NCBI RefSeq assembly: GCF_003797185.1
Contig: NZ_RKMH01000007.1
Span: 124,001-188,000, forward strand
Direction: 5' to 3'
Length of the DNA: 64,000 bases
Origin: Gordonia oryzae
GTDB lineage: Bacteria; Actinomycetota; Actinomycetes; Mycobacteriales; Mycobacteriaceae
This document shows positions 1 to 11,540 of this stretch, in pieces (the stretch's first letter is position 1; each line of letters opens with the position of its first letter). The position numbers were made by a program, and so were the translations under genes. Below the pieces are notes generated by a model. The model saw only the letters and a list, made by a program, of their open reading frames with translations. It was not told the origin of the DNA and searched no databases.

Positions 1-1679
<1,679 letters not shown>

Positions 1680-1886
1680 CGTTGATCGAGTCCCTTACTC
1701 ATGTCGACATCCCGCCACGACCCATGCAGCGCGCACAGGCCGCCGCCCATCGTACCGAGGCCGCCTGAAGAAGAACTGATCGGCCGCGTCGGGGGTCCGG
1801 GGATCGATGCGCCTACCGATGCGCGGCGGGGCGGTACGGACGCCATGTCCACACCGCCCCGCCGACATGCGCGACCGGTTCTCCGA

Positions 1887-2654
1887 TCAGGCGAGTCGGA
1901 TCAGCCCGTAGTCAAAGGCGTGTCGCCGGTAGACCACCGACGGCTTGTCGGTCTCCTTGTCGTGGAACAGGAAGAAGTCATGCCCGACGAGTTCCATCTC
2001 ATAGAGCGCGTCGTCAACGGTCATCGGCACCGCGGGGTGCTCCTTGACGCGGACCACCTGACCGGGCATATGTTCGGCGACACCGTCATCCCACCGCTGT
2101 TCGGCCAAGTGTTCGGCACCCTCGGGCGACGGGCCGGCATCAACCGAGAGCTGGTTGTCACGCAGGCGCGGCGCCCCGACCTCGGTGGCCTGCGCCACCG
2201 ACAGCGGTCGGCGGTTGCCGTAGTGCACCTTGCGGCGGTCCTTGACCCGACGAAGTCGCGACTCGATCTTGTCCAGTGCCGACTCGAGTGCCGAGTAGAA
2301 GTTCTCGCCACTCGCCTGTGCGCGAACCACCGGGCCCTTGCCCATCGCGGTGAGTTCCACCTGCTGACAGACCTTGGACTGGCGGCGGTTGCGTTCGTGG
2401 TTCAGCTCGACGTCGAAGCGGAAAATGGTCGGATCGTAGCGTTCGAGTCGGGCGAGCTTGTCGCCGACGAAGATCCGGTAATGCTCGGGTATTTCGACGT
2501 TGCGGCCACTGAACGCCACCTTCGCGGTGGGCTCGGCGGGTTCGTCGGACTCCACCGTTCCCGGTGGGATGACGAACGCGGACTGGTTGTCGATGTCGTC
2601 GACCGCGGCGACCTTGGATTCGCGCTGGCCCTTACGGTGGATGACAGATGACAT
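1887..2654 (-). CDS. hpf: Ribosome hibernation-promoting factor, long form
   Basis: Long-form HPF binds 70S ribosomes during stress and promotes their dimerisation into inactive 100S particles. The 255-residue protein has an N-terminal S30AE-type domain (about residues 45-150; FSGRNVEIPEHYR and the basic RLRRVKDRR segment) and a conserved C-terminal dimerisation tail (about 195-255; EMELVGHDFFLFHDKETD and VVYRRHAFDYGLIRL). A perfect AGGAGG lies just before the ATG at 2654. The extra N-terminal 40 residues are typical of actinobacterial members. It sits upstream of secA, as in mycobacteria, separated by about 200 bases without a gene. Confidence 0.95.
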   Translation of the reverse strand: MSSVIHRKGQRESKVAAVDDIDNQSAFVIPPGTVESDEPAEPTAKVAFSGRNVEIPEHYRIFVGDKLARLERYDPTIFRFDVELNHERNRRQSKVCQQVELTAMGKGPVVRAQASGENFYSALESALDKIESRLRRVKDRRKVHYGNRRPLSVAQATEVGAPRLRDNQLSVDAGPSPEGAEHLAEQRWDDGVAEHMPGQVVRVKEHPAVPMTVDDALYEMELVGHDFFLFHDKETDKPSVVYRRHAFDYGLIRLA

Positions 2655-3141
2655 GGAACTACCTCCTGGAAAGTGCTATTCGACCTCGAGGTGCCGAGCA
2701 CGGGTCCACCAATCACACGCGCCCAAGAGGACTGTCGAATACGTTGGCGCTCAATGATTTCGGGTGGATCCTTCGATGTCGACTCAAGAGTCGCAGAGCA
2801 GGAACCGAGTCAGTACCGACCGACGGTCGGCACCCATATGCACTGGCCTCACCTCCCGGCGCGGAGCGGTGTGTGCTCCTCCGCGATGACCACTCAACCT
2901 CTTGTACCTCTGACCGTAGTCGGATGTTCGCAGCGCGGCCACGTTTCTGATCAGTGCGTCACGTCGTGGTCACCGACGTCGGGACCGATGGCCCACCATG
3001 TCAGCGCAACAACCGGCGATGCACAGACCCGGACCGGTCCACGGCAGTGACGCCCGCACGCTTGCGCGGCCGGATATCGCCGGCGTCTGCTGTCACGCTC
3101 GTCGGGTGACCTCATCCTCGCCGCGCTGCTTTGGCTCTGTC
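2655..3141. other. Long divergent intergenic region between hpf and comF-like gene
   Basis: No convincing gene in these 487 bases; small open frames lack ribosome-binding sites and protein-like composition. It must hold the divergent promoters of hpf and the comF-like gene. One clear element is a perfect inverted repeat at 2816-2830 with 7-bp arms CCGACCG and CGGTCGG around a single base, a possible operator. Confidence 0.5.
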
Positions 3142-3822
3142 ATGTCGGTCCTCGCCGTGGGGATGAGACGGGTCGGCGTCGAGGGCGCCGACCTCGTCCT
3201 GCCCCGCACATGCGGTGGATGCGGTCGCCCTGGGTGCGACTGGTGTCCCGACTGTGCGGCGAGGATCGCCGACGCACCCATCGAACTGCATCCTCGGGTG
3301 GCGATCGGTATACCGGTGTGGTCGGTGGGACGCTATCGGGGACCGTTGCGCGCCTCGATCATCGCGATGAAGGAACAGGGAAGACGGGACCTCGTCACCC
3401 CTCTCGGACGGGCGCTGGCCGACTCGCTGATCACGCTGGCCCGCTGGGGCGAGATGCCCGATGCCGCGCGGCTGCATCTGATCCCGGCGCCGACCCGCCC
3501 GCTCGCGGCCCGGCGTCGTGGCGGCGACCCGGTGACGGCAATCGCCGGCGTCGCGGCCGGACGACTGGGTACACGGGCCCGGGTGCGGCCCCTGTTGACC
3601 ACGGCCATGACCACCCGCGACTCGTCGGGTCTCGACGCGCGCGAACGGCGCGCGAACCTGCGTGGCAGCGTCCGTATCCGAGCCGGCGCACGCTGTCCTC
3701 CGGGTGCGGCGATCCTCGTCGACGACGTACTCACCACCGGCGCGACAGCTGCCGAATCGGTCCAGGTATGCCGCAGGCACGGCATCGGGATCGGTGCGGT
3801 CGTCGTCCTCGCTGGGGCCTGA
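3142..3822 (+). CDS. ComF-family phosphoribosyltransferase-like protein
   Basis: A ComF/GntX-type protein. The N-terminus carries a four-cysteine zinc-finger-like motif (CGGCGRPGCDWCPDC), and the C-terminus has the 5-phosphoribosyl-pyrophosphate binding loop of type I phosphoribosyltransferases (ILVDDVLTTGATAAES). Family members are linked to DNA uptake or nucleotide metabolism, but the function in actinobacteria is not settled. I chose ATG 3142 (226 residues); an in-frame GTG at 3106 would add 12 residues. The gene converges on lpqB with a 27-base gap. In M. tuberculosis the homologue is codirectional with lpqB and hpf; here it is inverted. Confidence 0.85.
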   Translation: MSVLAVGMRRVGVEGADLVLPRTCGGCGRPGCDWCPDCAARIADAPIELHPRVAIGIPVWSVGRYRGPLRASIIAMKEQGRRDLVTPLGRALADSLITLARWGEMPDAARLHLIPAPTRPLAARRRGGDPVTAIAGVAAGRLGTRARVRPLLTTAMTTRDSSGLDARERRANLRGSVRIRAGARCPPGAAILVDDVLTTGATAAESVQVCRRHGIGIGAVVVLAGA

Positions 3823-3849
3823 ATTGCCCGGCGCCACACCGGGATCTCG

Positions 3850-5622
3850 TCAAGGGATGACCGGGATGGTCCCCGGTGTCATCGCCGGTTCGACCTCGGT
3901 CCAGTACTCGTCGGCCTGACCGTTGGTGCTGCCGAGACGCAACACACCACGCTGGTCGGAGATGTAGACGGCGGTCGGGTTGGCGACGACCGCGGTGACC
4001 GGGGGCGAGACGTTGCCACTGAGCAGGCCGACGGCCGGGGTGCCGCTGATCGAGACCTGCACCACCGGCGAGTCGGTGGCATCACGGGCGACCATCACGG
4101 TGGTCGGAGACGCCCAGTCCAGCGACACCGCGCGGTTGCCGATGTTGTAGGCGGCGATCAGCGGCCGTGCGAGCGTGAGTTGCCCGTCCGCGTTGGTCGC
4201 GAGCACCGCGAACACCACCTGGCCGGACACGATCATCGCGACCCGCACGCCGTCGGGGGCGACCTGCAACTCGGTGATCGGACCGCGCACCAGCGCGGCG
4301 ACCGCTCCGGCATCGATCTCGGCGACGCGGGCACCGCCGGGGTCGTTGCCGATCCACTCGACGGGCCGGCCGTCGACGACGGCCCAGACCAGCTCGTTCT
4401 CGGGGCCGAAGGACGGGCGGGTGATCGACATACCGGAGGTGATCGTCGTCGGCGACCCGCCGTAGTCGCCGACAGCCAGGTTCAGCCGGGGGTCGGGGCC
4501 ACTGGCGGCGAGAACGGCGGCCACCCGCGATCCGTCCGGAGAGATCGACGCCGAGCGTAGCGAGGTCGGAGCGCCGAGCGAACCCGATACCGGCGCGGTG
4601 CCGTTGTCGATGACCTTGGCCATTGCTCCATTGCGAATGATGTTGAGCCCCACGGCCGATGTCGGCGGCACATTCGGGTCGAAGGCCCGCACGTCGGTCG
4701 TCTGCCAGCCCGCGGCCCGGTCGCCGACCAGCGGCGCACCGTCGGCGTTGATGACGTACGGACCTCCGATGTCGGCTCCACTGAGCGTCCAGCTGACCTG
4801 CGCGGCGAGCAGTGTGCGATCCCGGGTCGAGAGGCTACCGATTCCGGTCAATTCGACCCGCACCCCGCCGCCGGCCACCGGCGTGACCGGACCCCGCAAC
4901 GCGGCCCCAGTCGGAAATGCGGAATCGACCGCGGTGGCCAGATCGTCGGCTGGTCCGTCGATCACCGTGTTCACCAGCGTTGTCGGGTCCGAATCCATTC
5001 CACCGTAGAGCCACCGCGGGTCCGGCACGAGGTGCGAGCGCGTCCGGTCGGTGAAGTACACCAAGACCGACCGGTAGCTGACCTCGAACTGGTTGCGGTC
5101 GATCATCGTGCGATCGGGCAGGGTTCCGTCGATGCGCCACTGATTGCCGACCCGCGCCAACGTCAGGGTGGTCTCTACCTGTCCGGTCGCCGGCAGCAGC
5201 TGACCGTCGGGTTTGAGGACGCCCACGTTGTTGCCGACGAGACGCATCCGAACGGCGGTCGGGCTGCGTTGATCCACGTAGGTGTTGATGTCGTCGAGGA
5301 TGATCGCGTCACCACGTTCGTCCCATTGCGCCGCGGTGACCGGGGCGAGGAACTTGCGGGCCGCGGCGTGCGCGTCGGTGGGTGCTGCGGTGGCCTTGAG
5401 GTACGCACGGACCAGCGCCTCGGGGTCCATATCCGGCTGTGGCGCCGGCACCGCATTCGTCGGGCCCTTACGGGCGAAGGAGCTGATCGGTTGCGGCAGC
5501 GAATCGTCGGGAATACCGCCGCAGGCCGCGACCATCACCGCGAGGACACACAACAGTGGCACCAGCAGGCGCCATCTCGCCCCGATCGACCTCGTCGCGA
5601 CCGGCCGAAGATCACTCGCCAC
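3850..5622 (-). CDS. lpqB: Lipoprotein LpqB, MtrAB-associated
   Basis: LpqB is an extracytoplasmic lipoprotein that modulates the sensor kinase MtrB and so cell-wall and division control. The 590-residue protein starts with a basic region, a hydrophobic stretch and the lipobox MVAAC (Cys about residue 34). A GerMN-like domain follows in the first half (around [23 protein letters not shown]), then a C-terminal LpqB beta-propeller-like region of repeated strand segments. It overlaps the 3' end of mtrB by 11 bases, so the two are translationally coupled as the third gene of the mtrA-mtrB-lpqB operon. Identification rests on synteny plus the lipobox and size. Confidence 0.95.
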   Translation of the reverse strand: MASDLRPVATRSIGARWRLLVPLLCVLAVMVAACGGIPDDSLPQPISSFARKGPTNAVPAPQPDMDPEALVRAYLKATAAPTDAHAAARKFLAPVTAAQWDERGDAIILDDINTYVDQRSPTAVRMRLVGNNVGVLKPDGQLLPATGQVETTLTLARVGNQWRIDGTLPDRTMIDRNQFEVSYRSVLVYFTDRTRSHLVPDPRWLYGGMDSDPTTLVNTVIDGPADDLATAVDSAFPTGAALRGPVTPVAGGGVRVELTGIGSLSTRDRTLLAAQVSWTLSGADIGGPYVINADGAPLVGDRAAGWQTTDVRAFDPNVPPTSAVGLNIIRNGAMAKVIDNGTAPVSGSLGAPTSLRSASISPDGSRVAAVLAASGPDPRLNLAVGDYGGSPTTITSGMSITRPSFGPENELVWAVVDGRPVEWIGNDPGGARVAEIDAGAVAALVRGPITELQVAPDGVRVAMIVSGQVVFAVLATNADGQLTLARPLIAAYNIGNRAVSLDWASPTTVMVARDATDSPVVQVSISGTPAVGLLSGNVSPPVTAVVANPTAVYISDQRGVLRLGSTNGQADEYWTEVEPAMTPGTIPVIP

Positions 5623-7279
5623 CGACAGCTCCCTCGACGCGGGCGGGTGTGGTGACGCTCTTGACCTTGCTCGCGCCGACCGGTTTGAGCGGTAGCGGAG
5701 AGCCGAGTACCTTGTGTCCGCGGACCAGGGGCAGGGTCAGCCGGAAGCAGGCACCGTGTCCGGGTTCGCCCCACGCCTCCAGACGGCCCTGGTGCAACCG
5801 GGCGTCCTCGATACTGATCGCCAGGCCCAGCCCGGTGCCGCCGGATCTGCGGAACCTCGACGGATCGGAGCGCCAGAAGCGGTTGAACACCAGCTTCTCC
5901 TCTCCCGGACGAAGGCCGATGCCCTGATCGCGGACGGTGATCGCCACGGCATCGCCGTCGGAGCGCATCGACAACGTCACCGGTTTGCGTTCACCGTGGT
6001 CGATCGCATTGGCCAGCAGGTTGCGCAGGATTCGCTCGACCCGGCGCGGGTCGATCTCGGCAAGGACCGGTTCGGCCGGGAGATCGAGAATCAATTCGGT
6101 ACCGGTCTCCTCGGCCAGGCGGGACACCGTCGAGAGCGCAGCGTCAATCGGGATCGCCATGTCCATCCGTTCGGCCGCCAGCTCAGCCATACCCGCATCG
6201 TGTCGGGAAATCTCCAGCAGCTCGTTGAGCAGCGTCTCGAACCGGTCGAGTTCCTTGTCCAACAATTCCACGGATCGGCGGCGCACCGGGTCGAGCTCGT
6301 CGCGGCCGTCGTAGAGCACATCGCTGGCCATGCGGACGGTGGTCAGCGGTGTCCGCAACTCGTGACTGACGTCGGAGGTGAATTGCCGTTGCAGCCCACC
6401 GAACTCCTCGAGATGGGTGATCTGCTTGGACAGGCTCTCGGCCATGTCGTTGAATGACATGGCCAACCGTGCCATGTCGTCCTCACCGCGGACCGGCATG
6501 CGTTCCTTGAGTCTGCCGTCGGCAAATCGGACGGCGATCCTCGATGCCGACCGCACCGGGATGACCACTTGCCTCGACACCAGCCAGGCGATTGCCGCCA
6601 GGAGACCGAGCAACACCACACCTCCGGTCAGCAGCGTGCCCCGGACGAGGTCGACGGTGCTGTTCTCGGTGGTCAACGGGAAGACGAGATACAACTCCAG
6701 CCCAGGCACCGAGGCGTTGGTGGGAGAGCCGATGATAAGTCCGGGTTCTTGACCGCCGGCCGAGTTGACCACCGAGGAATATTGGTAGGCGATCTGTCCG
6801 CCCTGCACCATGTCGCGCAGGTTCCGTGGGATCTCCGACACCGGTCCGACGCCGGTGGCACTGCCGTCGGCCCCGGTACCGGGTACCAGTAGCACCGTGT
6901 CGAACGTGCCGACGTTGCCCGACGACTGTCCGCTGTCGATGTCCCGGTCGGTGAGCAACGACCGGGTTTGGCGCAGCCTGTTCTGCACCGACATGTTGCC
7001 GTCACCGCTGGCGAGATCGCGTTCCACCGACACCCGCGCGCGCTCGATCTCCTCGGTCGCCGCAGTGAGTTTGACGTCGAGCAACCGGTCGGTGATCTGA
7101 CTCATCAGGACAAACCCGAGGATCAGCAGAACGACAAAAGACAGCACCAACGTCGAGAAGATGACCCGCAACTGCAGTGAGCGTCGCCAGATCCGGCCGA
7201 AGACCGAGGCGATCGCGCTCGCCGTGCGGGTGAGCCGTCCGAAGGTGCTGTTGACGCGCCGTCTGTTGCGACCGATCAC
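5612..7279 (-). CDS. mtrB: Sensor histidine kinase MtrB
   Basis: MtrB is the membrane sensor that phosphorylates MtrA, controlling replication, division and peptidoglycan-hydrolase genes. The 555 residues contain a first membrane segment (about 38-60, [20 protein letters not shown]), an extracytoplasmic sensor domain, a second membrane segment (about 215-240), a HAMP linker, the H-box [15 protein letters not shown] with the phosphoacceptor His, and a C-terminal HATPase with the N box ([10 protein letters not shown]) and GTGLGLAI glycine box. The ATG at 7279 overlaps the mtrA stop as ATGA, and its 3' end overlaps lpqB, giving a fully coupled operon. Confidence 0.97.
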   Translation of the reverse strand: MIGRNRRRVNSTFGRLTRTASAIASVFGRIWRRSLQLRVIFSTLVLSFVVLLILGFVLMSQITDRLLDVKLTAATEEIERARVSVERDLASGDGNMSVQNRLRQTRSLLTDRDIDSGQSSGNVGTFDTVLLVPGTGADGSATGVGPVSEIPRNLRDMVQGGQIAYQYSSVVNSAGGQEPGLIIGSPTNASVPGLELYLVFPLTTENSTVDLVRGTLLTGGVVLLGLLAAIAWLVSRQVVIPVRSASRIAVRFADGRLKERMPVRGEDDMARLAMSFNDMAESLSKQITHLEEFGGLQRQFTSDVSHELRTPLTTVRMASDVLYDGRDELDPVRRRSVELLDKELDRFETLLNELLEISRHDAGMAELAAERMDMAIPIDAALSTVSRLAEETGTELILDLPAEPVLAEIDPRRVERILRNLLANAIDHGERKPVTLSMRSDGDAVAITVRDQGIGLRPGEEKLVFNRFWRSDPSRFRRSGGTGLGLAISIEDARLHQGRLEAWGEPGHGACFRLTLPLVRGHKVLGSPLPLKPVGASKVKSVTTPARVEGAVGGE

Positions 7280-7953
7280 GGCGGGCCGGCCTTGTAGCCG
7301 ACCCCCCTCACCGTCAGAACGACCTCCGGATTCTCCGGGTCGGTCTCGACCTTCGCGCGTAACCGCTGAACGTGCACGTTGACGAGTCTAGTGTCGGCCG
7401 GATGCCGATAGCCCCATACCTGTTCGAGCAGGACGTCGCGGGTGAACACCTGGCGGGGCTTACGGGCCAACGCGACGAGCAGGTCGAATTCGAGCGGCGT
7501 CAGGGAGATCGGGACGCCGTCGCGAGTCACCTTGTGCGCGGGAACGTCGATCTCCACCGGCCCTATCGACAGCAGTTCCGCCGGCTCCTCGTCGGTGCGG
7601 CGCAGCCGTGCGCGGACCCGGGCGACGAGCTCCTTGGGCTTGAACGGTTTGACCATGTAGTCGTCGGCACCTGACTCCAGGCCGAGTACCACATCGACGG
7701 TATCGGACTTGGCGGTCAGCATCACGATCGGCACCCCGGAGTCGGCTCGCAGCACGCGGCAGACGTCGATACCGTTCATTCCCGGCAGCATCAGATCGAG
7801 CAACACCAGATCGGGGCGGATCTCGCGGACAGCGGTCAGTGCCTGGGTCCCATCACCCACCACGAACGGCTCAAACCCCTCGCCGCGCAGCACAATCGTG
7901 AGCATCTCGGCGAGCGCGGCATCGTCATCGACGACGAGGATCCGTGGCTTCAT
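7276..7953 (-). CDS. mtrA: Response regulator MtrA
   Basis: An OmpR-family DNA-binding regulator, partner of MtrB. The start [18 protein letters not shown] at 7953 gives 225 residues, close to the usual size. The receiver domain shows the acidic pocket (VVDDD), the phosphoacceptor Asp in [13 protein letters not shown] and the conserved Lys in [11 protein letters not shown]. The C-terminal winged helix includes [20 protein letters not shown] and [17 protein letters not shown]. Conservation with M. tuberculosis MtrA is very high. Upstream codons to 8163 are open but not conserved. The ribosome-binding site is weak. It is transcribed divergently from tmk across about 150 bases. Confidence 0.98.
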   Translation of the reverse strand: MKPRILVVDDDAALAEMLTIVLRGEGFEPFVVGDGTQALTAVREIRPDLVLLDLMLPGMNGIDVCRVLRADSGVPIVMLTAKSDTVDVVLGLESGADDYMVKPFKPKELVARVRARLRRTDEEPAELLSIGPVEIDVPAHKVTRDGVPISLTPLEFDLLVALARKPRQVFTRDVLLEQVWGYRHPADTRLVNVHVQRLRAKVETDPENPEVVLTVRGVGYKAGPP

Positions 7954-8101
7954 GCTGACAATGGTGACACTGTTGTGATCATCCGGCCGTGATTGACGCG
8001 CCGCGCATTCGTGACGCCCGGACGCCGGTGGCCGCCGCCCGCCGGGCAGAGTGGTCACGCGGACACACTGCGCAGGCAACCGGGCAAGGACACAGGAGCA
8101 T

Positions 8102-8764
8102 ATGGTGGGTCGACTCATCGCCGTCGAGGGACTCGACGGCGCCGGTAAGAACACGCTGGTCAACGGCCTGGTTCAGCGATGGCGCGAGCGAGGTGCGGCC
8201 GTGGCGACGGTCACTTTCCCTCGCTATCGCCAGTCACTGTTCGCCGACATCGCGGCCGAGTCACTTCATGGCGAGCACGGGGATCTGCGCGAGAGCGTGT
8301 ATGCGATGGCCCTGTTGTTCGCGCTCGACCGATCGGCGGCGGCCCCGGAGATCCGGACCGCGCTCAAGAGCAACGACGTCGTCGTCGCCGACCGTTATGT
8401 CGCGTCGAACGCCGCCTACAGTGCCGCGCGTCTCGCGCAACCCGCCGACGGAGAGGTCGTCCGATGGGTGCACGACCTGGAATTCGGGCGGCTGGATCTC
8501 CCCCGTCCCGATCACACCCTGTTCCTCGCCGTGGCAGCGGAGGTCGCGATGAGTCGCGCGCAGGCGCGATCGGCCGGGGACCCCACACGACCCCGCGATC
8601 ACTACGAGCGCGACGCGGATCTACAACGCCGTGTCGACGCGACGTATCGCGAGCTGGCACGGTCCGGGTGGGCCTCACCGTGGACGGAGGTGGCCGACGC
8701 GACCCCGGAGACACTGATCGACCTGCTCGGCGCTGGGGTCGACGACCCGAATGACGCGCGCTGA
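8102..8764 (+). CDS. tmk: Thymidylate kinase
   Basis: Phosphorylates dTMP to dTDP for DNA precursor synthesis. The P-loop is at the N-terminus (VEGLDGAGKNTLVNGL); the DRY-type motif is VVADRYVASNAAYSAAR, and the protein has the usual size (220 residues). The ATG at 8102 has GGAG six bases upstream, better than the open frame's first ATG at 8051. In M. tuberculosis tmk lies directly upstream of mtrA on the same strand; here it is in the same neighbourhood but inverted, divergent from mtrA. Confidence 0.95.
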   Translation: MVGRLIAVEGLDGAGKNTLVNGLVQRWRERGAAVATVTFPRYRQSLFADIAAESLHGEHGDLRESVYAMALLFALDRSAAAPEIRTALKSNDVVVADRYVASNAAYSAARLAQPADGEVVRWVHDLEFGRLDLPRPDHTLFLAVAAEVAMSRAQARSAGDPTRPRDHYERDADLQRRVDATYRELARSGWASPWTEVADATPETLIDLLGAGVDDPNDAR

Positions 8765-8818
8765 CGCCGCCGCACGCGGTCCGATAGCCTGGCTGGACCC
8801 ACGTCGCGAGGAAGACTT

Positions 8819-9802
8819 ATGACCTATCCGCCGCCCCACGGTGGCGATGCACCGCGGGAGCCCGCACAGCCGGCACCCACACCCGAGGAGGTTGCCGGCA
8901 CGGCGCCCCCCGGTGCGGGACCGACCCCGACGCCCGCGCAGATGCCGACCCGCACGATGACGACCTGGAGTACCGGCGGACAGGCTCCGCCACCGCAGGT
9001 GCCCCTGCAGCAGCCTCCGGCGCCCGGCACTGCCGCCGTACCACCACCGGCACAGGTAGCGCAACCCGCTGCCGCGCAACCCTTTTCATCGTCCGTTCCG
9101 CCCCCGTACCAGCCGCCTGCACCCCGGTCGTTCGATCCGCAGGTGGCTCGTGGATTCCCTGGGGGCGGCACGCCGGGTGGTGGATTCGGGCCGGGTGTGC
9201 CCGGTGGAGGAATGCCCGGAGACCGATACCGTCCACCGGGGGGCCCGCGAAACACCGGCGCGCTCGTCGCCATCGGCGCCGGCGTGCTCACGGTCGTCGT
9301 GATCGTGGCACTCGCGGTGACGTTGATCGCGGTCAACACCGGCGGCAGCACCGACACCACGGTTGCCACCGGCGCGCCGTCGACCGCTCCGTCCACACCC
9401 GGCGGTGGGGGCGCGAGCACCGCGCCCGACACCGACACCCCAACCCAGACGGCCCCGGACACCGACGGCACGTCCGCGGTCGATCCGACGACCGCGTATG
9501 CCATCGCCGATGCGATGCAGCGCTACATCGTCGCGGCCAACGCCCGCGACGTCGCCGGGATGCAGGCCGCGGTCTGCAGCGCGGCGCGATCGTCGGTGCA
9601 GGCGCCGACACAGCAGGGCAATCTGGTGCTCGAGCAACTCCGGGTCAACTCGGTCGATGGTGACACGGCACAGTCGACGATCCAGACCCACGTCGAGGTC
9701 GGATCGCAACGCAGCAGCAGTCAGCAGGCCTCGGCGAGTTTCGAACGCGAGAACTCAACCTGGTATTACTGCCCGGGCGCCGAGCCCGCCATCACTGCCT
9801 GA
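8819..9802 (+). CDS. Proline-rich single-pass membrane protein with extracytoplasmic C-terminal domain
   Basis: Not recognised as a named family. The 327-residue protein has a Pro/Ala/Gly-rich cytoplasmic N-terminus (about 1-145, with GGG-type repeats near 115-140), one strong membrane segment (about 148-175, ALVAIGAGVLTVVVIVALAV), a Thr/Ser/Pro/Asp-rich linker and a small C-terminal domain (about 225-327) resembling the NTF2/lumazine-binding-like folds common at the ends of mycobacterial membrane proteins. Two cysteines in that domain could pair. It follows tmk by 55 bases on the same strand and ends at a strong hairpin facing ahcY. Function is unknown; an envelope role is inferred only from topology. 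Confidence 0.8.
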   Translation: MTYPPPHGGDAPREPAQPAPTPEEVAGTAPPGAGPTPTPAQMPTRTMTTWSTGGQAPPPQVPLQQPPAPGTAAVPPPAQVAQPAAAQPFSSSVPPPYQPPAPRSFDPQVARGFPGGGTPGGGFGPGVPGGGMPGDRYRPPGGPRNTGALVAIGAGVLTVVVIVALAVTLIAVNTGGSTDTTVATGAPSTAPSTPGGGGASTAPDTDTPTQTAPDTDGTSAVDPTTAYAIADAMQRYIVAANARDVAGMQAAVCSAARSSVQAPTQQGNLVLEQLRVNSVDGDTAQSTIQTHVEVGSQRSSSQQASASFERENSTWYYCPGAEPAITA

Positions 9803-9832
9803 GGGGCACCGAGAACCCGGCACTGACAAACC

Positions 9833-9876
9833 CGAAACGCTGCCCGGCTCGATGTGTCGAGCGGGGCAGCGTTTCG
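9833..9876. terminator. Bidirectional hairpin between convergent genes
   Basis: A 13-bp perfect outer stem (CGAAACGCTGCCC with GGGCAGCGTTTCG), one G-G mismatch, then a 6-bp inner stem GCTCGA/TCGAGC closed by TGTG. It sits between the convergent ends of the proline-rich membrane protein and ahcY, so it can end both transcripts. Confidence 0.85.
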
Positions 9877-9891
9877 TCGGATGGATGCGCC

Positions 9892-11370
9892 TCAGTAGCG
9901 GTAGTGCTCGGGCTTGTAGGGCCCCTCGACGTCGACGTTGATGTACTCAGCCTGCTCCTTGGTCAGCTTGGTCAGGGAGCCGCCGAGCGCCTCGACGTGG
10001 ATCTTGGCGACCTTCTCATCGAGATGCTTGGGCAGCCGGTAGACCTCGTTGTCGTACTCGTCGTTCTTGGTCCACAGTTCGATCTGCGCGATGACCTGGT
10101 TGGAGAAGCTGTTGCTCATCACGAACGACGGATGACCGGTCGCATTGCCGAGATTGAGCAGCCGGCCCTCGCTGAGCACGATGATCGAGTGACCGTCGTC
10201 GAAGATCCACTGATCGACCTGCGGCTTGACGTTGATCCGCTTGGCGCCGGAACGCTCGAGGCCCGCCATGTCGATCTCGTTGTCGAAGTGCCCGATGTTG
10301 CCCAGGATCGCCTGGTTCTTCATCTGCTTCATGTGCTCGAGCAGGATGATGTCCTTGTTACCGGTCGAGGTGATGACGATGTCGGCCCCGGAGATCGCAT
10401 CCTCGACGGTGACCACATCGAATCCGTCCATCAGAGCCTGCAGGGCGTTGATCGGATCGATCTCGGTGACCTGCACACGTGCGCCCTGACCGGCCAGCGA
10501 TTCCGCACAGCCCTTGCCAACGTCACCGTATCCACAGATCAGGACCTTCTTGCCGCCGATGAGGACGTCGGTGCCGCGGTTGATGCCGTCGATGAGCGAG
10601 TGGCGGGTGCCGTATTTGTTGTCGAACTTGGACTTGGTGACGGAATCGTTGACGTTGATGGCGGGGAATGCCAGGTCGCCGGCGGCGGCGAACTGATAGA
10701 GCCGCAGCACACCGGTGGTCGTCTCCTCGGTGACGCCCTTGACCGAGTCGGCGACCTTTGACCACTTGGTCTTGTCCGCCTCAAAGCTCGACCGCAGCAG
10801 GTCCAGGAAGACCCTGTACTCGGCGGAGTCGTTCTCGTCGGCGGGCGGAACGACTCCGGCCTTCTCGAACTCGGCGCCGCGCAGCACCAGCATGGTGGCA
10901 TCGCCGCCGTCGTCGAGGATCATGTTGGCGGGCTCGTCGGGGTTGGGCCAGGTGAGCATCTGCTCGGCGGCCCACCAGTACTCCTCGAGCGTTTCGCCCT
11001 TCCACGCGAACACCGGGATGCCCTTGGGGTCGTCGGGCGTGCCGTGCGGGCCGACCACGATGGCGGCGGCGGCGTGATCCTGGGTGGAAAAGATGTTGCA
11101 CGAGGCCCATCGGACCTGCGCACCGAGCGACACGAGTGTCTCGATGAGCACCGCGGTCTGGATGGTCATGTGCAGCGAACCAGAGATCCGTGCGCCCTTG
11201 AGTGGGGCGACCTCGGCGTACTCGCGCCGCAGCGACATCAGGCCGGGCATCTCGTGTTCGGCGAGTTCGATCTCCTTGCGGCCGAAGTCGGCCAGCGAGA
11301 GATCGGCAACCTTGAAGTCGATGCCGTTGATGGAGTCTGCCTGCGGTGCGTCGTTCTGCACCATGGTCAT
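9892..11370 (-). CDS. ahcY: S-adenosylhomocysteine hydrolase
   Basis: Reversibly splits S-adenosylhomocysteine to adenosine and homocysteine, relieving product inhibition of methyltransferases. The 492-residue protein includes [15 protein letters not shown], the NAD-binding fold [20 protein letters not shown], the [21 protein letters not shown] substrate region and the characteristic C-terminal KPEHYRY. It has the mycobacterial length including the internal insertion typical of this group. ATG at 11370 is preceded by AGGGGACC. It lies near tmk and mtrAB as in M. tuberculosis (sahH). A hairpin-forming leader lies just upstream. Confidence 0.98.
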   Translation of the reverse strand: MTMVQNDAPQADSINGIDFKVADLSLADFGRKEIELAEHEMPGLMSLRREYAEVAPLKGARISGSLHMTIQTAVLIETLVSLGAQVRWASCNIFSTQDHAAAAIVVGPHGTPDDPKGIPVFAWKGETLEEYWWAAEQMLTWPNPDEPANMILDDGGDATMLVLRGAEFEKAGVVPPADENDSAEYRVFLDLLRSSFEADKTKWSKVADSVKGVTEETTTGVLRLYQFAAAGDLAFPAINVNDSVTKSKFDNKYGTRHSLIDGINRGTDVLIGGKKVLICGYGDVGKGCAESLAGQGARVQVTEIDPINALQALMDGFDVVTVEDAISGADIVITSTGNKDIILLEHMKQMKNQAILGNIGHFDNEIDMAGLERSGAKRINVKPQVDQWIFDDGHSIIVLSEGRLLNLGNATGHPSFVMSNSFSNQVIAQIELWTKNDEYDNEVYRLPKHLDEKVAKIHVEALGGSLTKLTKEQAEYINVDVEGPYKPEHYRY

Positions 11371-11397
11371 CTGGTCCCCTTCGGAGTCGGTGTGGCT

Positions 11398-11445
11398 CGT
11401 CGCGTGTCCTGGGTGTGCGCGGATGCGACCCCCGGGGACACGACG
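11398..11445 (-). promoter_or_regulatory. Hairpin in ahcY 5' leader
   Basis: Two 5-bp helices (TGTCC/GGACA and CGTCG/CGACG), with a two-base bulge on one side, enclose a GC-rich loop about 28-75 bases upstream of the ahcY start. It does not match the SAH or SAM riboswitch consensus that I know, so it is only a possible regulatory leader. Confidence 0.35.
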
Positions 11446-11540
11446 AACAGATCTGAGGACCAGGCTATCCGACGCTGTCAGCGGGATGCCGGGCGTGGGC
11501 GCGGAGAGTCATGCCACCGGGCGCCTCGTCGGCGGGCGGC

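Noticed and set aside
1701..2651. 316-codon plus-strand frame opposite hpf
   Set aside because: Antisense shadow of hpf, which has a perfect AGGAGG and clear family motifs.
11371..11540. SAM or SAH riboswitch upstream of ahcY
   Set aside because: I could not match the conserved core sequences of these riboswitch classes; only a simple bulged stem is seen.
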